Shown: positions 16,651 through 25,441 of the stretch, one piece after another
How the letters are laid out: the number at the start of each line of letters is the position of its first letter
Numbering within the stretch: position 1 is the first letter of the stretch
DNA from: Kineothrix sp. IPX-CK
GTDB lineage: Bacteria; Bacillota; Clostridia; Lachnospirales; Lachnospiraceae
Reading direction: 5' to 3'
Length of the DNA: 64,000 bases
Assembly (NCBI RefSeq): GCF_039134705.1
Contig: NZ_CP146256.1
Coordinates: 4,154,001-4,218,000, forward strand
Program-made: the position numbers and the translations under genes
Notes under the pieces: model-generated
What the model saw: only the letters and a program-made list of their open reading frames with translations
Told to the model about the DNA's origin: nothing
The model's database searches: none

Positions 16651-18166
16651 CCAAAATAATCTTATTCACTGCATTGATAAATGCCAGCGCACTCGCCTCC
16701 ATTACATCCTGCTCAATCGCTTTTCCCTGATATAATTTGTCGTTGTGTTTAATCTGAACAGTGACCTTTCCAAGACTTCCTTTCCCCCGGCTCAGATTAT
16801 TAATTCTGTACTCAATTAATTCTACGGGCTCCTGTACCGCTTCCATGATGCAGCTGTAAAGCGCGTCGATTACTCCCGAACCGCTGCTGCTTGTTACCAC
16901 CTGCTTATCTCCGCGGATCAGCTTGACCGTAGCCGCAGGCAGCGTACTGGTGGCGGTCATTTGATATTCTTCCAACTGCCACAGTTCCTTATCGAAAACG
17001 GATTTTACATTAGGACAGTTCTTAAACAGCGCCAGTATATCATTATCATAAACTTCCTTTTTCCTGTCGGCTAATTGCAAGAACTTTTCGAAGACCTCCG
17101 GAACATGCATTTCCGGTATTTCGAACCCTAACCTCTTTGTTACATATAAAAAGGCGTGTTTGCCGGATCTCGCCGTCAATACCAGTTCCATAGGAGGCGC
17201 TCCTACTGTCTCGGGGTCCATGATTTCATATACATCTTTGGATTTCAGCAAGCCGTCCTGATGGATACCCGACGAATGGGCAAAGGCATTTTCTCCCGTA
17301 ATCGCTTTATTGACCTGAACATCCAATCCCATCGTGGCGCTGACCATGCGGGAGGTTTCATAGATTTTTGCCGTATCAATACTGGTGTAGCCTCCGTAAT
17401 AGTCCTCGTGCAGCTTGATTCCCATAACCACCTCCTCCAAGGAGGTATTTCCCGCACGCTCTCCAATTCCGTTCACGGTACATTCCACCTTATCCGCTCC
17501 GTTTTTCACAGCAGCTAAAGTATTCGCGGTAGCCAGTCCGGTATCGTTGTGGCAGTGGACGCTCAAAAGCACGTTGGGTTCCAGGTTCTTCAGCCTGTCA
17601 TTGATTCGGTATATCAAATTGCCGAACTGCTCGGGTACGGCGTAGCCCACGGTATCCGGAATATTGATGATGGTGGCCCCCGCCTTTACGACCGCCTCTA
17701 TTGTTCTCCACATATATTCGAAATCCGACCGGCTGGCATCTTCCAAGGAATACTGTACCTTAGGAAGAAACTGCCTGGCATATTTCACAGAAGAGGCTCC
17801 TATCTCTATGATCTGCTCGGGTGTTTTCTGCAGCTTCTTGGATACATGTACTTTAGAGGAGCCTAATACGATATGAATCAAGGGGTCCTGCGCCTTACGG
17901 ATACTCTGGTATATGGCGTCTATGTCCGATTCCACAGCTCTGCCTAAGGCTGCAATACATACCTCCCGACCTATCTTCTCGCTGATCGCTTTTACCGCTT
18001 CAAAATCTCCCTGGGAAGAGGAGGGAAAGCCCACTTCCATCATATCTACTTTCATCTTGGCAATCTGTGCCGCTACATCTAATTTTTCCTCCAGATTCAG
18101 TTTCGCGCCGGGAACCTGTTCTCCGTCTCTAAGTGTTGTGTCAAATACGTAAATTTTTCTTTTCAT
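16640..18166 (-). CDS. leuA: 2-isopropylmalate synthase
   Basis: 508 residues. The N-terminal HMGL-like TIM barrel starts with TTLRDGEQVPGA and carries HCHNDTGLA and GIGERAGN, with the metal and substrate residues of LeuA; the C-terminal leucine-binding allosteric domain occupies roughly residues 385-500. It condenses acetyl-CoA with 2-oxoisovalerate, the first step of leucine synthesis. Homocitrate or citramalate synthase would be alternatives, but the upstream Leu-type T-box (specifier CTC) supports leuA. No leuBCD genes follow. RBS GGAGATGCAGTT precedes ATG 18166. Confidence 0.94.
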   Translation of the reverse strand: MKRKIYVFDTTLRDGEQVPGAKLNLEEKLDVAAQIAKMKVDMMEVGFPSSSQGDFEAVKAISEKIGREVCIAALGRAVESDIDAIYQSIRKAQDPLIHIVLGSSKVHVSKKLQKTPEQIIEIGASSVKYARQFLPKVQYSLEDASRSDFEYMWRTIEAVVKAGATIINIPDTVGYAVPEQFGNLIYRINDRLKNLEPNVLLSVHCHNDTGLATANTLAAVKNGADKVECTVNGIGERAGNTSLEEVVMGIKLHEDYYGGYTSIDTAKIYETSRMVSATMGLDVQVNKAITGENAFAHSSGIHQDGLLKSKDVYEIMDPETVGAPPMELVLTARSGKHAFLYVTKRLGFEIPEMHVPEVFEKFLQLADRKKEVYDNDILALFKNCPNVKSVFDKELWQLEEYQMTATSTLPAATVKLIRGDKQVVTSSSGSGVIDALYSCIMEAVQEPVELIEYRINNLSRGKGSLGKVTVQIKHNDKLYQGKAIEQDVMEASALAFINAVNKIILDEE

Positions 18167-18184
18167 AACTGCATCTCCTTTTTT

Positions 18185-18605
18185 GTGGTATTTAAATAGC
18201 TCCCTTCATCTCCTGCCGATGTCAAGAGACGAAAAGGGAGCTTTCCGCGGTACCACTCTAATTCATACAATTATGTATGCACTTTCGATACTTCTTACCT
18301 TAAATGTTCTAAATTGCTATTGCAGAACAAAAAGAGCTTTTTCCTATGAAATAAAAAAACTCCCGTCTCGCTAAGAGACAGAAGTTATATTATCTGCGGA
18401 CCACTCTATTCCGGGCAATTTCAATACAAGTACAATAAGACTAATATCTATCCCCTGTAACGGTGGGCATCCGGCACGACCTACTTGATTTCAGCCTGCA
18501 ACTCGAAGGCGAGTTCACCATTCTCTAACTCCTGCTTCACACCGCCCAGCAGGTCTCTGAAAATCATCAAACAGCTACTATTCCTTTTCAATGTCTTTTT
18601 CTTTA
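18185..18605 (-). promoter_or_regulatory. Leucine T-box leader with two antiterminator/terminator modules
   Basis: Minus-strand stem I features are visible (AGTA near 18573, the CTGCTGGG...GTGAAGCAGG distal region), and the specifier codon is CTC (Leu) at 18511-18513. A first T-box sequence AGAGTGGTCCGCAG (18394-18408) is followed by a terminator (18350-18382, ending in seven T). A second, canonical AGAGTGGTACCGCGG (18246-18260) is followed by another terminator stem (18198-18242). Both carry TGGT to pair with the tRNA ACCA end. Only one stem I is present. Uncharged tRNA-Leu should allow read-through into leuA. Confidence 0.9.
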
Positions 18606-18616
18606 TATTAATTCGT

Positions 18617-18645
18617 ATTATATGCAATGGATTTCAATTTGTCAA
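18617..18645 (-). promoter_or_regulatory. Promoter of the leuA T-box transcript
   Basis: Consensus sigma-A promoter on the minus strand: TTGACA (18640-18645), 17-bp spacer, TATAAT (18617-18622). Start site expected near 18610, just before stem I of the T-box. Confidence 0.9.
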
Positions 18646-18686
18646 CGGATTTTTATCTATAAAAACATTAGGATTTCTCCCTCAAT

Positions 18687-18716
18687 GTGACACCTTTCGG
18701 GACGCAGGCATATAAT
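18687..18716 (+). promoter_or_regulatory. Promoter of the hypothetical gene at 18750
   Basis: GTGACA (18687-18692), 18-bp spacer, TATAAT (18711-18716) on the plus strand, about 34 bp before the start codon. It is divergent from the leuA promoter. Confidence 0.55.
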
Positions 18717-18749
18717 ATAACTAGAAAAACATACAACCCAGAGGTTTAT

Positions 18750-19349
18750 ATGAACAATACAAGTGCAGCAGACAGCAGGGGCACTATTACTCAGCGCGGC
18801 AATATTATGCGTGTGGAGAACGCCCTGGTCGAAGAAGTAGTTACCAACAGCAGAACATCTGGCTTTATCGTGATTTCCTATGGAGTGCGGGGACAGGGTA
18901 ATATGATTCAAATCGAGCTCCTCCGGTTAAATGTAGGGCGGGATACCGTTATTATAAATCAGTTCGGCGAACGTACTTGCCTTTGCGAAATCAGGAAGGG
19001 GATGTTTATAGACGCCGAATTCTCGGCTGTTATGACGAGAAGTATTCCTCCTCAGTCAAATGCATTCCGCATTGTTGTACGGCAGAAAGAGACTTCCACC
19101 AGCGTCACTACAGACCGGGTAGTCAAAGTAGACGTAAATAACGGTTTTCTCATTACTGGAAATCCCGCTAATCCGGCACGTCAGATGCGATTTGTCATCT
19201 CCAACGCAACCGTAATTCTTGATCAGCGCGGCAGGTCAATCCGCTTAGGCTCTATCAGGCCCGGGCAAATGGTAAAAGTGGAGCATGCCAACTTCCAGAC
19301 TCCCAGTATACCGCCTCAGACTACCGCTTTTCGCATTCAGCTTTTGTAA
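18750..19349 (+). CDS. Hypothetical protein with two related beta-rich repeats
   Basis: Start ATG 18750 has GAGG upstream; an in-frame ATG at 18687 lies inside the promoter. 199 residues, soluble, no signal. I do not recognise a named family. The two halves resemble each other: each has a strand-rich segment, an Arg/Gly-containing DQRG or QFGERT turn, a G-M/Q-hydrophobic-hydrophobic acidic strand, and ends with an almost identical motif, SIPPQSNAFRI in the first half and SIPPQTTAFRI in the second. This suggests an ancient internal duplication of an OB-like or small beta-barrel domain. It is a single-gene unit between leuA and the GMC oxidoreductase. Confidence 0.7.
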   Translation: MNNTSAADSRGTITQRGNIMRVENALVEEVVTNSRTSGFIVISYGVRGQGNMIQIELLRLNVGRDTVIINQFGERTCLCEIRKGMFIDAEFSAVMTRSIPPQSNAFRIVVRQKETSTSVTTDRVVKVDVNNGFLITGNPANPARQMRFVISNATVILDQRGRSIRLGSIRPGQMVKVEHANFQTPSIPPQTTAFRIQLL

Positions 19350-19398
19350 CTTTAAGCACAGGCTGCGACACTAAATAATTTAGTGCGCAGCCCGCTTA

Positions 19399-21102
19399 TT
19401 AAAAGTATTTATCTTTTATCTTTTCCGAGGTTCTTACCGCTAAAGCCTGTGTGGTAAGGGTCGGATTGGGGCCTCCCAGAGAATTGTAAAGCACGCTGTT
19501 GTCGGCTATGAACAGCCTCTTTACCTGCCTCGCCTCACAATCGGTATCCGTGACGATTCCCATACGCATGGTAGATTGAATATGTATATATAGATTAGCC
19601 GGCCAGTTGGAACGAAGAATCGTTCTTGCGCCGGCTTTTTTCAAAATATTTGCAGATATGGTCGCAAGCCTGTCGCGTTTTATCCTGTCCTTATCGCTGG
19701 GATAATAGACTATTTTAGGTATGTATCCATACGCATCTCTGACTTTGTAGTCCAAGCTTACACCGTTTCTCTGATTCACTTCATCGTCCGTGAATATGAG
19801 TAAACTCAGTGTTCTCTTATAGTCCATCATTATTTCCTTTAACCGGGCACCGACTACCGCTCCTTCCATATCCCAAAGCTCACCGGGGCTCACCTCATTC
19901 CATTCAGCAAAGCCTTTGTCGCTCATGCCGTAAAAGACAGAAGAATACAAACCGGGGCTAAAACCCATGGTCTGTATGACGCCCAGACCCGGATAATCGA
20001 ATCTCGCCGCCCCATTTTGTCCTACGAAAGGACTTATGTCAGGACTTCCCAATACCTCCATCAGCACTTCCCTGTCGAATATCCCCGTAACGCTGTCCAT
20101 CCAGTGATTTACCAATCCTCTTCCGACCCACGCATTTTGGGGAAGTCCGGAATTCAGCCAAAGGCGCGGTGTCTCAATGGAGCCGCCTGCCATAACTACC
20201 ACATCCGCGCGCTGTTCGAACACCTCTCCGGTCCACGTGTCCTTATATATTACGCCTACCGCGCGAAGTACATTCTCGCTGTCCGGCTCCGTTAATATCT
20301 GCGTTACAAAAGCATTTGGCCTGACCTGTACGTTTCCGGAATAAAGTGCCCACGGAATATAGCTTGCAAAGGTGGATCTTTTAGCCACTGCCTGCACCTT
20401 CGGCCCTATATGGCAACCGTTTATGCAGTGCCCTCTGAACGTACAGCCGTATTCTCCATCCCTTTCCATATCGTAATCCGGTATATTGGCCTCTTCACTG
20501 CGAAGCAGGATGGCATTTGGCTGCGGACGGTAGCCCGGGCGCGTAATATCCTTTCCCGTCAGCTCATTCCAGTTCGCCTGCTTCGCCCCATAGTAGAACA
20601 AGTTCTCCTTGGCGGTAGGCCTGCTGTCGATTACAGGAAGTGCCTCCTCGACTTTCTCGTAATAAGGGATGAGCTCGTTATAGGGTATAGGCCAGATATT
20701 GTTTACTGCCACCGGATATGCCCGCGGGCAGTTTGCAGTATAAATCAGTGTTGTTCCGCCCACTCCCGCGCTCTGCCATACGGTTCCCCCGTTTGCTACA
20801 CTTCTGGTCCATGGACCTATACTTCTATCGGCAGGCCCCCAACGAAATTTACCGCTTACTAAATCGTTCATATCATTTTCCAAGTCGGTAAAATTTTCTT
20901 TCAACAGCGGAAGGTTTAAATCTTCTATGGAAGAACTGCTCTCTCCGCCATGCTCGGCATTGGGCCTGGGCCATTTCTCATTTCCATACCACGGACCGGC
21001 TTCCAGAACCAGAACTCTAATTCCTTTTTCTCCCAGTTCCTTCGCTGCTACAGCGCCTCCTCCTCCCGCACCAATTACAATAACATCCACATCATACTCC
21101 AT
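19399..21102 (-). CDS. GMC-family FAD-dependent oxidoreductase
   Basis: 567 residues. An N-terminal FAD-binding fold (VIVIGAGGGGAVAAKELGEKG) and the GMC motifs GVGGTTLIYTANCPRAYP and VVMAGGSIETPRLWLNSG are present, with the C-terminal substrate domain ending in GGPNPTLTTQALAVRTSEKI. Cysteines in CTFRGHCINGCHIG resemble the gluconate/sorbitol dehydrogenase-like branch. It would oxidise an alcohol or sugar and pass electrons on. The partner gene immediately upstream encodes a gluconate-2-dehydrogenase-subunit-3-like protein. No cytochrome subunit is present, so the electron acceptor is unknown. Confidence 0.88.
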   Translation of the reverse strand: MEYDVDVIVIGAGGGGAVAAKELGEKGIRVLVLEAGPWYGNEKWPRPNAEHGGESSSSIEDLNLPLLKENFTDLENDMNDLVSGKFRWGPADRSIGPWTRSVANGGTVWQSAGVGGTTLIYTANCPRAYPVAVNNIWPIPYNELIPYYEKVEEALPVIDSRPTAKENLFYYGAKQANWNELTGKDITRPGYRPQPNAILLRSEEANIPDYDMERDGEYGCTFRGHCINGCHIGPKVQAVAKRSTFASYIPWALYSGNVQVRPNAFVTQILTEPDSENVLRAVGVIYKDTWTGEVFEQRADVVVMAGGSIETPRLWLNSGLPQNAWVGRGLVNHWMDSVTGIFDREVLMEVLGSPDISPFVGQNGAARFDYPGLGVIQTMGFSPGLYSSVFYGMSDKGFAEWNEVSPGELWDMEGAVVGARLKEIMMDYKRTLSLLIFTDDEVNQRNGVSLDYKVRDAYGYIPKIVYYPSDKDRIKRDRLATISANILKKAGARTILRSNWPANLYIHIQSTMRMGIVTDTDCEARQVKRLFIADNSVLYNSLGGPNPTLTTQALAVRTSEKIKDKYF

Positions 21103-21142
21103 ACTTTACACCAGAATTTATTATCCTTTCTATGAAAAAATG

Positions 21143-21715
21143 TTAATCTCTGTCCACGCCCGGATAGGATACCTGCTGCCATGAAAAGGGCATGAATTCA
21201 AATATTCTCTGATTAGGCTCATCCAAACGGGTGGAACCATATCCAAACCACTCGGAATAATATCCCATCATCGTCATTTTCACCAGCAAATCGACCACGT
21301 ATTTATTTGTGAACATCGGACTGTTATAAGAGGAGAGTTCCTGCTGCTTTAAGATATTCAGCGCCGCCAGCCTATCGCTGGGCACCAGTGCGGCAAAGTT
21401 TATCGTTCCGCCTCCCATAATATCCATAGAGAATTCATTGCCTCCACTTATCACAAGCTCCCTTGCCGCCATATCAAGGGTCTTTACTGTTGATTTCAGC
21501 AATGCCACGTTTCCCAGCTCGTACAGGGACAGAACAAGATATTCATAAGTAAGCGCATCAACCGCTCCGGGATATTGTATCTCACCATATTCTGCCGCAA
21601 GTCTCGGAGTCCATGGAACAATCGCTTCTACAAAAGCCATACAAGTATCTAAAAAATGAGGCATGGAAAAATCGTCGATTAAATCGTCGATTCCATTTAC
21701 TGTGTTATACAGCAT
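21143..21715 (-). CDS. Putative small subunit of the GMC oxidoreductase (gluconate 2-dehydrogenase subunit 3-like)
   Basis: 190 residues, helical and acidic. The C-terminal part (MMGYYSEWFGYGSTRLDEP then WQQVSYPG) follows the pattern seen in subunit 3 of membrane gluconate dehydrogenases (GYYSDW...W.Q.GYPG). Subunit 3 assists assembly and export of the flavoprotein subunit. Here there is no Tat signal, so the complex is probably cytoplasmic. It is 40 bp upstream of the GMC gene on the same strand. The resemblance is limited to short motifs, so the call is tentative. Confidence 0.55.
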   Translation of the reverse strand: MLYNTVNGIDDLIDDFSMPHFLDTCMAFVEAIVPWTPRLAAEYGEIQYPGAVDALTYEYLVLSLYELGNVALLKSTVKTLDMAARELVISGGNEFSMDIMGGGTINFAALVPSDRLAALNILKQQELSSYNSPMFTNKYVVDLLVKMTMMGYYSEWFGYGSTRLDEPNQRIFEFMPFSWQQVSYPGVDRD

Positions 21716-21787
21716 TATAAGGCCTCCGTCATATATCTATTCAATTTAAAATATATGATTTATTTGCCTGGATATTCGCCATATATT

Positions 21788-21832
21788 AATAAAAAGGAGC
21801 TGCGCAAGGCTTATAACACTTTGCAGCTCCTT
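21788..21832 (-). terminator. Terminator of the nad operon
   Basis: A 10-bp perfect stem (AAGGAGCTGC with GCAGCTCCTT) followed on the minus strand by TTTTTATTAAT, 25 bp after the nadC stop. Confidence 0.85.
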
Positions 21833-21856
21833 CATTCATAATATGAACTATTAATT

Positions 21857-22717
21857 CTATTTATTTAATACCATAAGGTTTTTTAACGAGACATCCAAAA
21901 TAGGGGCAGAATGAGTCAATGCCCCGCAGGATATATAATCGACACCGATTTGAATCAGTTCGCCGATGCTCTGCGCCGTAACATTTCCAGAACATTCCGT
22001 TTCCGCCCTGCCGTCAATTATTTTTACGGCCTGTTTCATCATTTCCAAGCTCATATTATCCAGCATAATGATGTCGGCCCCGGCTTCCAGCGCTTCATCT
22101 ACCATTTCCAGATTCTCTGCTTCTATTTCTATCTTTCGCACGAAGGGCGCGTACTCTCGTGCCATTTCTATTGCTTTCCTCACTCCTCCGGCCGCCGCTA
22201 TATGATTGTCCTTCAGCAAAATACCATCGGAAAGATTAAAACGGTGATTGTATCCGCCTCCTGCCTTGACCGCATATTTTTCAAATATTCTCATGTTAGG
22301 AGTAGTCTTTCTCGTATCCAGCAGCTTGATTCCGCTTCCGCTTAGCATGTCTGCTATGGAACGGGTATAGGTAGCGATTCCGCTCATGCGCTGCAGATAA
22401 TTAAGCGCTGTCCGCTCTCCCGAAAGAAGTGCCCTCACATCTGCATATAAGTCGGCGAGCAAGTCTCCTTTTTTTACCCGGTCTCCGTCCTTAACATATG
22501 CTTCTAATCTTGCTGAAGTATCCAAAAGCTCGAATACCCGTAAAAAGACGTCCATACCTGCTATGACACCATCCTGCTTGCATAAAAGCTGGACCTTTCC
22601 CTCCTTTTTCTCCCGAATGACCGAATTAGTTGATACGTCCTCACTGGATATATCCTCTCGCAGCGATTGTAATATAAGATTATCCGCATTTAATTTGAAT
22701 GTGATTTCGTTGTTCAT
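21857..22717 (-). CDS. nadC: Nicotinate-nucleotide pyrophosphorylase (carboxylating)
   Basis: 286 residues, full length. The family motifs are all present: LREDISSEDVSTNSVI, GERTALNYLQRMSGIAT, LDTRKTTPNMR, YNHRFNLSDGILLKDNHI, IEIEAENLEM and IMLDNMS. It converts quinolinate and PRPP to nicotinate mononucleotide, CO2 and PPi. Third gene of the de novo NAD operon; its start lies 38 bases inside the end of nadB. Confidence 0.97.
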   Translation of the reverse strand: MNNEITFKLNADNLILQSLREDISSEDVSTNSVIREKKEGKVQLLCKQDGVIAGMDVFLRVFELLDTSARLEAYVKDGDRVKKGDLLADLYADVRALLSGERTALNYLQRMSGIATYTRSIADMLSGSGIKLLDTRKTTPNMRIFEKYAVKAGGGYNHRFNLSDGILLKDNHIAAAGGVRKAIEMAREYAPFVRKIEIEAENLEMVDEALEAGADIIMLDNMSLEMMKQAVKIIDGRAETECSGNVTAQSIGELIQIGVDYISCGALTHSAPILDVSLKNLMVLNK

Positions 22718-23999
22718 TTTTATTCTCCCTTTCTATCTCCTCTAAAATCATTTTTTTATTTCTTTCTTTAAGGCGCTCATAATCGGCGTATACCGTAAGG
22801 TCTACCGTTTCTATGGAGTAGTTCATCTTTTGAAATGTGGCAGAAATATGCTCTGCCGCTTCTTTGGCAAAAACCAGGCTTTCTAACAGCGAGTTGCTGG
22901 CAAGACGGTTCTTTCCGTGTACGCCGTTGCAGCTCGTCTCCCCCACGGCATACAGATGCTCCATGGAGGTTCTGCTTTCAAGGTCTGCGGCAATTCCTCC
23001 CATAAAATAATGCTGAGCCGGAACGACAGGAATACTGTCCTTAGTAATATCGATTCCCTCTTCCATACAACGGGCATAAATATTAGGAAATCTATCCTTA
23101 ACAGCCTTACTGCCCAGATGTGTCACGGACAGCCATACATGTCTGCTTCCATCTAATTTCATCTGACGGAGGATTTTCTGGGTCAGTAAATCTCTAGGCA
23201 GAAGCTCGTCCACGAAGCGCTTCCTGCCTGCATTCAGTAAATAAGCCCCCTCTCCTCTTACTGATTCAGAAATCAGGAAACGTCTCCCCGGTTTTTCAGA
23301 ATAGAGTGTAGTTGGATGGATTTGTATATAATCGATATTTTTTAATGAAATGTTGTGCCTCAGCGCTGCCGCCAGCGCATCTCCAGTCAAATGGGGATAA
23401 TTTGTGGAAGCTTCATATAAACCTCCGATTCCTCCGGTAGCCAGTACCGTATAATCAGAGGAAAGCTGCACGAGTCTGCCGTCCTTTGTACGGACGACAA
23501 TACCGAGGCAGCAGTTTTTATAGGATACCAGATCTATCATTTCCACATATTCCATAATAGTGATATTCTTTTTCTCAACGGCCTGCGCCAGAAGCTTTTC
23601 CGTAATCTCCCGCCCGGTCACATCTTTATGATATAAAATTCTTGGGGCAGAATGTGCGCCTTCCTTCGTATAAAGGAGGGCCCCGTCCTTTTGCTCGAAT
23701 TCAACCCCGTAGGAAACCAGATCGCCTATAATTTCCGGCGACTTCCTTATCATCTGTCGCACCGCAGCCCGGTCGTTCTCGAAATGTCCGGCTTTCAGCG
23801 TATCCGTAAAAAAACTGTTATAATCCGCTTCCGATTTCAGCGTGCAGATGCCTCCCTGGGCCAAATAGGAGTCGCTCATTTTCAGGGAGCTTTTGGTAAT
23901 CAGCAAAATTTCCTTGTTTTCAGGCAGGTTAAGCGCACAGCATAGTCCCGCTGCCCCCGTTCCTACTATAATAATATCCGTCTTAGTCTTCATTTCCAA
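22680..23999 (-). CDS. nadB: L-aspartate oxidase
   Basis: 439 residues, a flavoprotein of the succinate dehydrogenase/fumarate reductase family but with the shorter C-terminus seen in Clostridia. FAD-binding GTGAAGLCCALNL, active-site region TYLAQGG-type SYLAQGGICTL, HSAPRILYHKDVTGREI, QIHPTTL, SESVRGEGAYLLN and YFMGGIAADLESRTSMEHLYAVGETSCNGVHGKNRLASNSLLE (key pieces only) match NadB. It makes iminoaspartate, the substrate for NadA; in an anaerobe fumarate is the likely oxidant. Located five bases after nadA. Confidence 0.96.
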   Translation of the reverse strand: MEMKTKTDIIIVGTGAAGLCCALNLPENKEILLITKSSLKMSDSYLAQGGICTLKSEADYNSFFTDTLKAGHFENDRAAVRQMIRKSPEIIGDLVSYGVEFEQKDGALLYTKEGAHSAPRILYHKDVTGREITEKLLAQAVEKKNITIMEYVEMIDLVSYKNCCLGIVVRTKDGRLVQLSSDYTVLATGGIGGLYEASTNYPHLTGDALAAALRHNISLKNIDYIQIHPTTLYSEKPGRRFLISESVRGEGAYLLNAGRKRFVDELLPRDLLTQKILRQMKLDGSRHVWLSVTHLGSKAVKDRFPNIYARCMEEGIDITKDSIPVVPAQHYFMGGIAADLESRTSMEHLYAVGETSCNGVHGKNRLASNSLLESLVFAKEAAEHISATFQKMNYSIETVDLTVYADYERLKERNKKMILEEIERENKNEQRNHIQIKCG

Positions 24000-24004
24000 T
24001 CACC

Positions 24005-24913
24005 TTATTTCGACATAACCATCATTTTTTCCAAAGCCTTATTGGCATTACCCATCATTTCTTCGTCCAGTGTAACGAGATTGTCCGCATTCTCTAACTG
24101 TTCTAAGACTTGTTCCACCGTTATGCGTTTCATGTGCGGACAGAACTGCCTATGTCCTACCGAATAGAACGTTTTATCCGGGTTCTTCGCTTCCAGTTCG
24201 TGCAGTATTCCCATTTCGGTGCATATGATAAAGACCTTCGCATTGCTTTTCCCCGCATAATCGATGATTCCTGAGGTACTTCCGATATAATCTGCTATTT
24301 CCAGCACATCCTGTGTACATTCCGGATGGGCAAGAATTAATGCTTCCGGGTAAAGCTCTTTGGCCTTTTGAATATTTTCTTTTTTGATACTTGTATGTAC
24401 ATGGCAGAATCCATCTCCCAATATAAAACATTTCTCGGGAATCATGCCCGCGATATATCTGCCCAGATTGGCGTCCGGGATAAAATAAATGTTTTTGTTC
24501 GGAAGCTTCTTTACTACCTTGAGTGCATTGGCCGATGTGACGCATACGTCTGAATGGGCTTTGATTTCGGCTGTGGAATTGACATAGCAGACTACCGCTA
24601 CATCCTCATATTTTTCTCTTACCGCCCTTATCTCATCGATATCCGCCATGTGCGCCATAGGACAGTCCGCAGTGCTGTCCGGCATAAGGATCGTCTTCTC
24701 AGGGCTTAACAGCTTGGCGCTCTCACCCATGAAGGTCACTCCGCAGAATAAAATGGTCTTCTGGGGTATTTCCGTCGCTGTTTTGCTAAGGAAATAGGAA
24801 TCTCCAACGCAGTCGGCAAGAATCTGAATCCGGCTGTCGGTATAGTAATGCGCTAATATCGCTATGTCCTTTTCCTTTTTTAGCTGTTCTATCCTCTTTA
24901 TAATTGTGTCCAT
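24005..24913 (-). CDS. nadA: Quinolinate synthase
   Basis: 302 residues. The three conserved cysteines that hold the [4Fe-4S] cluster are present in FCGVTFMGESAK, in the segment with VCVTSANA or GDGFCHVH, and in ICTEMGILHEL. Other signatures are AHYYTDSRIQ, VGDSYFLSK and AHPECTQDV. It condenses iminoaspartate and dihydroxyacetone phosphate. First gene of nadABC. A promoter with an embedded palindrome lies just upstream. Confidence 0.97.
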   Translation of the reverse strand: MDTIIKRIEQLKKEKDIAILAHYYTDSRIQILADCVGDSYFLSKTATEIPQKTILFCGVTFMGESAKLLSPEKTILMPDSTADCPMAHMADIDEIRAVREKYEDVAVVCYVNSTAEIKAHSDVCVTSANALKVVKKLPNKNIYFIPDANLGRYIAGMIPEKCFILGDGFCHVHTSIKKENIQKAKELYPEALILAHPECTQDVLEIADYIGSTSGIIDYAGKSNAKVFIICTEMGILHELEAKNPDKTFYSVGHRQFCPHMKRITVEQVLEQLENADNLVTLDEEMMGNANKALEKMMVMSK

Positions 24914-24945
24914 CTCTTGTTCCTCTCTGAATTATGCTGGTGCTT

Positions 24946-24974
24946 ATTTTATCACATGTAATGTCATATGACAA
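24946..24974 (-). promoter_or_regulatory. nadA promoter with overlapping 12-bp palindrome
   Basis: Minus-strand TTGTCA (24969-24974), 17-bp spacer, TAAAAT (24946-24951). A perfect palindrome TGTCATATGACA (24962-24973) covers the -35 box, a position suited to repression. NAD operons of Firmicutes are often controlled by NiaR; whether this is a NiaR site cannot be said from one copy. Confidence 0.6.
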
Positions 24975-25002
24975 GACACCTATATTTAACATTTATTTCT
25001 CG

Positions 25003-25392
25003 GGGAGGGGAATAGATTGCCACTACTTAATTGCAGACGCAAGCGGAAGATCTGTGATTGTTGAATATTATGACGGTGCGATGCAAACTGTTGAAACGAA
25101 AGAAGATTTCCAGATCGCATCTGATTTTATTGCTTACAACGACCTTAAGATTGGGGAAGGAGCTACAGAGTTTGAGCGTTATGATGCTGTAATGGCAGCG
25201 ATCGAAGGCAACGGAAATCGACTGAGCAACACGCAGGCGCTTTCGCTATTGGCCGAAGTGGGCGGCCGAGCCGGAAATACTGACAGATTGCAGTGGTCCG
25301 CCCTTTACAACTTAACCACGGGAGAGACAAAATTATTTGCCCATAGAAACACTGAAAACATTATCAGCTCAAGATTGATTTTATCTAAATAA
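25003..25392 (+). pseudogene. C-terminal fragment of an Ntn-type acylase (choloylglycine hydrolase/C45-like)
   Basis: About 130 residues beginning DCHYLIADASGRSVIVEYY and ending LQWSALYNLTTGETKLFAHR resemble the C-terminal half of Ntn hydrolases such as choloylglycine hydrolase or acyl-CoA:6-aminopenicillanate acyltransferase. These enzymes need an N-terminal catalytic Cys, which is absent: the homologous part starts abruptly downstream of the nadA promoter region, and no RBS is visible. The 5' part of the gene has been lost, so this is a remnant. The subfamily assignment is uncertain. Confidence 0.6.
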
Positions 25393-25441
25393 ACCTATAG
25401 CCCGGCAATTTGTTCCTTTCCGCATTTTGGCCTTTACCTAT

